From assembly GCA_902463265.1 (NCBI GenBank), contig CABQEV010000006.1, positions 62,001 through 126,000 on the forward strand: 64,000 nucleotides of DNA, read 5' to 3'. This DNA is from UMGS1889 sp900556055. GTDB lineage: Bacteria > Bacillota > Clostridia > Oscillospirales > Ruminococcaceae. The notes below the pieces were generated by a model. It searched no databases, was not told where the DNA came from, and saw nothing but the letters and a program-made list of their open reading frames with translations. Positions 58,892-64,000 of this stretch are shown piece by piece (the first letter of the stretch is position 1; each line of letters starts with the position of its first letter). A program made the translations under genes and the position numbers.

Positions 58892-60058
58892 TTATTCTGC
58901 GTATTTCTTGAATACGTCCATAAGCTCGGGATATTTCCATGTGCATGTTGATCTGTCAAGAATTCCGAAGTTTTCACCGTTTCCGTCAAATGCTCCGTTA
59001 TCCCACCATACGCACGGAACGCCAAGCTCCTTTGCTGCGCTGAGATAATAATCAAGTGCGGCAGCTCTTGCCTCGGTGTTGTTCTTGTTCATCATGCCGT
59101 ATTCGCCGATAACAACGGGAATGCCCTTATCAAGGAAATTTGTCTTGATGTTGTTCATTATCGTGTCGATCTCTCCCTTGTCGGCATCAACATTGAATTC
59201 AGCGGTTCCGGTTATGTTAAGCGCAAAATTGTAAGGCTTGTATGCGTGAATGGAAACTATCACCTTGTCATCATTGGGAACGGTAAATCCACTGAGAGCA
59301 GGTGCATCACCCGATGCTGCGATAGTCGGTATCATCAGGCATCTGTCGGGATTGTTTCCGCTCTGCGCACGGATAGTCGCAACGAAATCCGCATTAAGCT
59401 TGTTGATGACTTCCCTTGCCTCGGGAGTTCCGCCTGTCCACTCCTGACCCGTACCCTTCATACGGGGTTCGTTCAGTCCCTCAAAAATAAGGTGCTGATC
59501 GTAATCCTGGAATTCAGCAGCGATCTGAATCCACATTGCCTTGAGCTTTTCGCTTGCGGCAGGATAATTTTCCTCGGACGGGAAATGCCACTCCTCATGA
59601 TGGAGATTGATTATAACATATGTACCGTCGCCGTAAGCATAGTCAACTACCTCTTTGACCCTTGCCATCCACTTTTCGTTTATCTTGTAATCGGGCGCAT
59701 CTCCGACGTGGGATTCCCATGTGATCGGGATACGGATAACATTGAATCCTGCGGATTTTACAGTGTCGATTATCTGCTGAGTCGTCTGCACATTTCCCCA
59801 TGATGTTTCGAACTGGATAGGATCATCGACCTTTGTCCATTTGAGCTGCTGAGCATCGAGTGTGTTTCCGAGGCTCCAGCCGATCTTCATTCCCTTGACG
59901 AGTTCTGATGCTGTCAGCACCTCAGCGGGTTCAGATGCAGCAGTTGTTTCCTCTGCATTTCCGCTGTCGGCATCAGTTGTTGTTTTTCCGCAGCCGCCGA
60001 GCATAGTCAGTGACATTGCCGTAGCCGCCGCAAAACCTAAAAGCTTTTTGAAATTCAT
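58892..60058 (-). CDS. GH5 endoglucanase lipoprotein
   Basis: A 388-residue single-domain GH5 cellulase, subfamily 4-like. ATG 60058 follows AAGGAG; the signal peptide ends at lipobox LGGC (Cys 23), then a short acidic linker. Barrel motifs: MKIGWSLGNTLDA, FNVIRIPITWESHVG, VIINLHHEEWHFP, the acid/base Glu 197 in FEGLNEPR, VSIHAYKPYNF, nucleophile Glu 319 in VVIGEYGM, and CVWWDNGAF. It should cut beta-glucan or xyloglucan at the cell surface. It has no CBM or dockerin, and its promoter contains a central-CG dyad. Confidence 0.93.
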   Translation of the reverse strand: MNFKKLLGFAAATAMSLTMLGGCGKTTTDADSGNAEETTAASEPAEVLTASELVKGMKIGWSLGNTLDAQQLKWTKVDDPIQFETSWGNVQTTQQIIDTVKSAGFNVIRIPITWESHVGDAPDYKINEKWMARVKEVVDYAYGDGTYVIINLHHEEWHFPSEENYPAASEKLKAMWIQIAAEFQDYDQHLIFEGLNEPRMKGTGQEWTGGTPEAREVINKLNADFVATIRAQSGNNPDRCLMIPTIAASGDAPALSGFTVPNDDKVIVSIHAYKPYNFALNITGTAEFNVDADKGEIDTIMNNIKTNFLDKGIPVVIGEYGMMNKNNTEARAAALDYYLSAAKELGVPCVWWDNGAFDGNGENFGILDRSTCTWKYPELMDVFKKYAE

Positions 60059-60107
60059 TTTAATTCTCCTTATCTGCACGATCGCAAATTGACTATTAGA
60101 TATAAAT

Positions 60108-60136
60108 ATAATACAATTAACCGATTAAAATGTCAA
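60108..60136 (-). promoter_or_regulatory. promoter of GH5 gene with central-CG dyad
   Basis: Minus-strand TTGACA (60131-60136), 17-bp spacer, TATTAT (60108-60113). TTAA-CCGA-TTAA (60117-60128) fills the spacer, resembling a LacI-type operator placed to block polymerase. Confidence 0.65.
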
Positions 60137-60154
60137 TAGTTTTATGCAAAAATG

Positions 60155-61099
60155 CTATTTTTTCCGCATATACTCAAAGAATTTCTCCGCAGCCCTTGAA
60201 GGTTCCGGCGTTTTAAGTGCCGCAAACACTACCTCACGCTTCCTGATCGGCTTTTCAAGCGGCACTTCGACCACCTCGCCCGACCGCAGCATCTCATCGG
60301 CAAACTCTCTGATCGCACTGCCTATTCCGAGTCCCGTGCGGGCAAAATCCATCAGCAGGTCAATTGAGCTTACCTCGATTATATGGCTGGGCGAAATTCC
60401 GTTTTCCGCAAAATATCTGTCGATATGCTGCCTTGTGAGATTGTCGGAATCAAGGAGCATCACATTCGCCGCGGCAAAAAGATTTCTCTCCTTCTCCGCA
60501 CCGCTGTTCCCGCCAATGCCGTCCCTCAGTTCAAGATTTTCCAGGTATGCTCCCGAAGCGATGAAAATATCCTCTATCTCGCCGAGTGAGATTATCTCCA
60601 TTCCCGAAGTGTCCTCGGGTCTGACCATAAGTGCGATGTCGATCTGCCTGTTCCTGAGAAGCTTCAGAGTCTGCGCCGATGAACAGCACTCTATGGATAT
60701 GTTTATATGCGGATTTTCATGGACAAATCCGTTCAGAAAAGGCAGCAGCATATATTTGCAGAAGGCCGCACTCGCACCTATTTTCAGCTGACCTATACCA
60801 AGCTCATTTATGCGGCGTATCTTCTCCTCGCCCGCCTCCAGCAGACCGAATGCCGACTTCACCTGCTCATACAGAACACGTCCCTCATATGTCAGCGAAA
60901 CGCCCTTTCCCGTCCTGTCAAAAAGGCGTGTGCCGAGCGTGCTTTCAAGCTGTGATACGGATTTCGATACCGCTGGCTGGCTGATGTAAAGCTGCTCCGA
61001 TGCCGCCGAGATGCTGCCCGTTTCCGCCGCAGCAAGAAATATCCTGTATGAATTCAGCCCTGCCGTCAGCATCGGGATATGACTGTTTTCCGTTTTCAT
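60155..61099 (-). CDS. LysR-family regulator divergent from leu genes
   Basis: A 314-residue LysR protein: YRIFLAAAETGSISAASEQLYISQPAVSKSVSQLESTLGTRLFDRTGKGVSLTYEGRVLYE, then an effector domain with LKIGASAAFCKYMLLPFLNGF and IDIALMVRPE. ATG 61099 follows GGGAGGACATT. The frame stays open far upstream to 61603 but that stretch is antisense to leuC and not coding. Its position suggests control of the leucine operon, like LeuO or similar regulators; the co-inducer is unknown. Confidence 0.9.
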   Translation of the reverse strand: MKTENSHIPMLTAGLNSYRIFLAAAETGSISAASEQLYISQPAVSKSVSQLESTLGTRLFDRTGKGVSLTYEGRVLYEQVKSAFGLLEAGEEKIRRINELGIGQLKIGASAAFCKYMLLPFLNGFVHENPHINISIECCSSAQTLKLLRNRQIDIALMVRPEDTSGMEIISLGEIEDIFIASGAYLENLELRDGIGGNSGAEKERNLFAAANVMLLDSDNLTRQHIDRYFAENGISPSHIIEVSSIDLLMDFARTGLGIGSAIREFADEMLRSGEVVEVPLEKPIRKREVVFAALKTPEPSRAAEKFFEYMRKK

Positions 61100-61159
61100 A
61101 ATGTCCTCCCGCTCCTTTCTGCATAACTGCGGGTTATATAATATATTCATAATATGTAT

Positions 61160-61188
61160 TTGAATTATATCACAGAATATGCTATAAT
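61160..61188 (+). promoter_or_regulatory. leu operon promoter
   Basis: TTGAAT (61160-61165), 17-bp spacer, TATAAT (61183-61188). The AT-rich dyads just upstream (61133-61160) are a probable LysR site. No leader peptide or T-box is seen before leuC. Confidence 0.75.
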
Positions 61189-61228
61189 GCAAGTACATCA
61201 TGAAAATTATTTCAAAGGAGTATATATT

Positions 61229-62491
61229 ATGGGAATGACTATGACTCAGAAGATCCTCGCTGCTCATGCGGGACTCGACAGCGTTAAAGCAGGTCAGCTT
61301 ATTAAATGTAAGCTGGATATGGTACTCGGAAATGACGTTACTACGCCTGTTGCCGTTAAGGAATTTGAAAAAGCAGGCTTTGACAGCGTATTCAATAAGG
61401 ATAAGATATCTATCGTTCTCGACCATTTTACGCCGAATAAGGATATCAAATCCGCAATGCAGTGTCAGATAAGCCGTGACTTTGCAGGCAAGTATGATAT
61501 CAAGAATTATTTTGATACAGGAAGAGTCGGCATTGAACACGCACTTCTCCCCGAACAGGGCATTGTTGCATCGGGCGACTGCATCATCGGCGCAGACAGC
61601 CACACATGTACATACGGCGCTCTCGGCGCATTCTCCACAGGTGTAGGCTCGACCGATATGGCTGCGGGCATGGCTACCGGAGAAGCTTGGTTCAAGGTTC
61701 CCTCCGCACTGAAATTCAACATCACAGGCAAGCTCAGCAAGTATGTAATGGGCAAGGACGTTATCCTACATATCATCGGCATGATCGGCGTTGACGGCGC
61801 ACTTTACAAGTCTATGGAATTCTCGGGTGACGGACTGAAAAATCTTTCTATGGATGATCGTCTTTCCATGGCAAACATGGCTATTGAAGCAGGCGCAAAG
61901 AACGGTATTTTCGCTGTTGACGAGGTAACAAAGGAATATCAGAAGGGCAGAGTTCAGCGTGATTATAAGATCTACGAAGCAGATCCCGATGCTGAATATG
62001 ATGCTGTTTACGATATTGATCTTTCCGAGATCAAGCCGACAGTTGCATTCCCTCACCTTCCCGAAAACACACGCACATTCGATGATATCCCCGAGATAAA
62101 GATTGATCAGGTAGTTATCGGTTCATGCACAAACGGACGCATGGAGGATCTCGAAGCCGCTGCTGAGATACTCAAGGGAAAGAAAGTTGCAAAGAACGTA
62201 AGATGCATTGTTATCCCCGCAACTCAGAAGATCTACCTCGAAGCAATGAAGAAGGGTCTGCTTGAAATATTCATCGAATCAGGCTGCGCAGTTTCTACTC
62301 CTACCTGCGGTCCCTGCCTCGGCGGACACATGGGCATCCTAGCAAAGGGCGAGCGTGCAGTTGCTACAACAAACAGAAACTTTGTAGGCCGTATGGGACA
62401 CGTTGAATCGGAAGTTTACCTTGCATCTCCCGCAGTTGCAGCCGCTTCCGCAGTAACCGGAAAGATCTCACAGCCCTCCGAAATAATGTAA
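61229..62491 (+). CDS. leuC: 3-isopropylmalate dehydratase large subunit
   Basis: A 420-residue aconitase-superfamily protein of the shorter leuC type of Clostridia and archaea. It has VLDHFTPNKD, ADSHTCTYGALGAFSTGVGSTDMAAGMATGEAWFKVP, and the [4Fe-4S] ligands Cys in GSCTNGR and CGPCLGGHMG. With LeuD it isomerises 2- to 3-isopropylmalate. ATG 61229 follows AAAGGAG. It leads the leuC-Dabb-leuD-leuB operon. Confidence 0.95.
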   Translation: MGMTMTQKILAAHAGLDSVKAGQLIKCKLDMVLGNDVTTPVAVKEFEKAGFDSVFNKDKISIVLDHFTPNKDIKSAMQCQISRDFAGKYDIKNYFDTGRVGIEHALLPEQGIVASGDCIIGADSHTCTYGALGAFSTGVGSTDMAAGMATGEAWFKVPSALKFNITGKLSKYVMGKDVILHIIGMIGVDGALYKSMEFSGDGLKNLSMDDRLSMANMAIEAGAKNGIFAVDEVTKEYQKGRVQRDYKIYEADPDAEYDAVYDIDLSEIKPTVAFPHLPENTRTFDDIPEIKIDQVVIGSCTNGRMEDLEAAAEILKGKKVAKNVRCIVIPATQKIYLEAMKKGLLEIFIESGCAVSTPTCGPCLGGHMGILAKGERAVATTNRNFVGRMGHVESEVYLASPAVAAASAVTGKISQPSEIM

Positions 62492-62509
62492 CCGAAAGGA
62501 TCGTTTGAT

Positions 62510-62809
62510 ATGGTAAAGCATATAATCATCTGGACACTGAAAACCGAATATTCCGACAGCGAAAAGCGTGCAGCAGCCGAAAAGATCAAGAGCGGTCTTG
62601 AAGGACTTGCAGGCAGGATCCCCGGAATGACCGATGTAAAGGTCAATATTGACATGCTCCCCTCTTCAAACGGAGATGTTATGCTCGACACAACATTTAC
62701 CGACGAAGCAGCACTGAAAGCATATCAGGTCAACCCCGATCACGTTGCCGTTGCAACATATGTCCGCTCTGTTGTATGCGACAGAAAATGCGTTGATTTT
62801 GAATGCTGA
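62510..62809 (+). CDS. Dabb (stress-responsive alpha/beta barrel) protein
   Basis: A 99-residue ferredoxin-like Dabb protein: MVKHIIIWTLKTEYSDSEKRAAAEKIKSGLEGLAGRIPGM and LDTTFTDEAALKAYQVNPDHVAVATYVRSVV, the typical start and end of the domain. It forms a dimeric barrel and usually binds a small hydrophobic or acidic ligand. It is inserted between leuC and leuD, 18 and 29 bases from each, with AAAGGATCG as ribosome site, so it is co-expressed with leucine synthesis. A direct role there is unproven. Confidence 0.88.
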   Translation: MVKHIIIWTLKTEYSDSEKRAAAEKIKSGLEGLAGRIPGMTDVKVNIDMLPSSNGDVMLDTTFTDEAALKAYQVNPDHVAVATYVRSVVCDRKCVDFEC

Positions 62810-62838
62810 TCATCTGATAGAAAGGATTGTTATATATA

Positions 62839-63321
62839 ATGAAAGCTTCAGGAACTGTACATAAATACGGAGATAACGTTGATACCGACGTTATCATTCC
62901 CGCAAGATATCTGAACACAGCCGATCACAAGGAGCTTGCCGCTCACTGCATGGAGGATATCGACCCCGATTTCGTCAAGAACGTAAAAGAGGGCGACATC
63001 ATCGTTGCCAACATGAACTTCGGCTGCGGATCTTCCAGAGAACACGCTCCCATCGCTATCAAAGCAAGCGGCGTTTCATGTGTTATTGCATCTACATTCG
63101 CAAGAATTTTCTACCGCAATGCCATCAACATCGGTCTGCCTATCCTTGAATGCGACGAGGCTGCAAAGGACATCGAAAACGGCGATGAAGTTGAGGTCGA
63201 TTTCGATACAGGTGTTATCACCGACAAGACAAAGGGAAAGACCTACAAGGCTGAGCCGTTCCCCGATTTTATCAAGGATATAATCAATGCGGGCGGTCTG
63301 CTGAAGTCGCTCAAAAAGTAA
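62839..63321 (+). CDS. leuD: 3-isopropylmalate dehydratase small subunit
   Basis: A 160-residue swivel domain: VHKYGDNVDTDVIIPARYLNTAD, NFGCGSSREHAPIAIKASG and FARIFYRNAINIGLPILEC. It pairs with LeuC. ATG 62839 lies about 13 bases after AAAGG, slightly long; a TTG at 62827 directly at that site is less likely. It precedes leuB by 19 bases. Confidence 0.95.
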   Translation: MKASGTVHKYGDNVDTDVIIPARYLNTADHKELAAHCMEDIDPDFVKNVKEGDIIVANMNFGCGSSREHAPIAIKASGVSCVIASTFARIFYRNAINIGLPILECDEAAKDIENGDEVEVDFDTGVITDKTKGKTYKAEPFPDFIKDIINAGGLLKSLKK

Positions 63322-63340
63322 TTCTGAAAGGAAGATCACA

Positions 63341-64000
63341 ATGAATAAGAACATCGCAGTGATAAAGGGCGACGGGATCGGACCTGAGATCGTAACAGAA
63401 GCAATGAAGGTACTCGATAAGGTTGCTGAGAAATTCGGTCATACTTTTACATACGATCAGCTGCTTATGGGCGGCTGTTCCATCGACGTTCACGGTGTTC
63501 CCCTGACCGATGAGACTATCGAACACGCAAAGGCTGCCGATGCCGTACTTATGGGTTCTATCGGCGGAAACACATCTACATCTCCTTGGTATAAGCTGCC
63601 TCCCGAAAAGCGTCCCGAAGCAGGTCTGCTGAAGATAAGAAAAGCTCTGGGACTGTTTGCGAACCTCCGTCCCGCAGTGCTTTACAGCCAGCTGAGAGGT
63701 GCCTGCCCTCTTAAAGAAGAGATCAGCGCAAAGGGCTTTGATATGATGATAATGCGTGAGCTGACAGGAGGACTTTACTTCGGCGCAAGAAAGACCGAGG
63801 AAGTTGACGGCGTTGTTACAGCGACCGACACGCTCACATATTCCGAAAAAGAGATCAGAAGAATTGCCGTAAGAGCTTTTGACATTGCCATGAAGCGCAG
63901 AAAGAAAGTCACAAGCGTTGACAAGGCAAATGTCCTCGATTCGTCAAGACTCTGGAGAAAGATCGTCAACGAGGTTTCTGCGGATTATCCCGAGGTAACT
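63341..64000 (+). CDS. leuB: 3-isopropylmalate dehydrogenase, 3' end beyond window
   Basis: The first 220 residues are present; about 140 are cut off by the window edge. Motifs: NIAVIKGDGIGPEIVTEAMKVLDKV, GAIGG-like LMGSIGGNTSTSPWYK, LRKALGLFANLRP-type IRKALGLFANLRPAVLY, and RELTGGLYFGARK. It oxidises and decarboxylates 3-isopropylmalate with NAD. ATG 63341 follows GAAAGGAAGATC. It is the last visible gene of the leu operon. Confidence 0.95.
   Translation, partial: MNKNIAVIKGDGIGPEIVTEAMKVLDKVAEKFGHTFTYDQLLMGGCSIDVHGVPLTDETIEHAKAADAVLMGSIGGNTSTSPWYKLPPEKRPEAGLLKIRKALGLFANLRPAVLYSQLRGACPLKEEISAKGFDMMIMRELTGGLYFGARKTEEVDGVVTATDTLTYSEKEIRRIAVRAFDIAMKRRKKVTSVDKANVLDSSRLWRKIVNEVSADYPEVT

Noticed and set aside
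61100..61603. LysR frame open for 168 codons upstream of its start, antisense to leuC
   Set aside because: A ribosome site and family-length start at 61099 are clear; the upstream part has no HTH or other domain and lies opposite a conserved leuC.
1..64000. CRISPR arrays, tRNA or rRNA genes, insertion sequences, phage
   Set aside because: No regularly spaced repeats, cloverleaf signatures, rRNA segments, transposase or integrase were seen.

Overview
The window looks like a chromosomal segment of a low-to-mid GC Firmicute of the Oscillospiraceae, most like Ruminococcus. Support comes from the clostridial blocks hprK-PHP-murB-rapZ-whiA-dnaE, recD2-comFC-mreB-coaW and rpsO-pnp, the Feo system with its Cys-rich partner, an ECF folate S component, NfnAB, and several plant-polysaccharide enzymes: a GH31 alpha-xylosidase, two lipoprotein GH5 endoglucanases without dockerins, and a cytoplasmic GH2. 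Sigma-A promoters with 17-bp spacers and strong Shine-Dalgarno (SD) sequences are common, so many starts could be refined; GTG and TTG starts are frequent. The species cannot be named from sequence alone. I saw no tRNA, rRNA, CRISPR array, phage or intact insertion sequence.

Layout. 1-183: 5' part of a DUF3794 protein. 0.4-1.7 kb: DUF1700 membrane protein and PadR regulator behind twin palindromes. 2.0-4.3 kb: GH31 behind a LacI-type operator. 4.4-8.3 kb (minus): feoA-feoA-feoB-FeoB-associated protein, followed by two miniature transcription units each encoding an 18-residue Cys peptide. 8.6-10.2 kb: Y-family polymerase and YolD. 10.2-13.5 kb (minus): chemoreceptor, SGNH-like protein, PQ-loop protein. 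13.7-16.0 kb: CitA/DcuS-type kinase and regulator. 16.1-18.0 kb: XRE repressor divergent from a two-gene envelope operon with two operators in the promoter. 18.1-20.1 kb: HD protein, P-loop protein, small membrane protein. 20.3-25.5 kb (minus): recD2-comFC-mreB-coaW. 25.6-28.3 kb (minus): rpsO-pnp with structured leaders. 28.3-32.6 kb (minus): DUF624, SpoIIM-like, proC, folT with a tetrahydrofolate riboswitch, pfkA. 32.8-40.7 kb (minus): hprK to dnaE. 40.9-43.0 kb: GH5 lipoprotein. 43-46.4 kb: LysR divergent from nfnAB. 46.5-49.7 kb (minus): SUKH-like protein, SDR, ABC-F. 50.0-54.9 kb: argS; pdxY-trmL-degV (minus); a candidate structured RNA; a DIP1984-family gene. 55.0-60.1 kb (minus): GH2 and a second GH5, separated by a decayed nifH-like/ABC locus that keeps its promoter. 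60.2-64.0 kb: LysR divergent from leuC-Dabb-leuD-leuB (leuB runs off the end).

How it fits together. Extracellular lipoprotein GH5 enzymes cut beta-glucans, while cytoplasmic GH31 and GH2 would finish imported oligosaccharides; pfkA and hprK connect this to glycolysis and carbon control. A shared dyad (TTAG-N6-CTAA) lies at the feo promoter and at the promoter of the decayed nifH-like/ABC locus about 50 kb away, which suggests one iron-responsive DtxR-type regulon. The least explained elements are the twin 18-residue Cys peptides, the XRE-controlled envelope operon, and the structured RNA near 54.2-54.4 kb.
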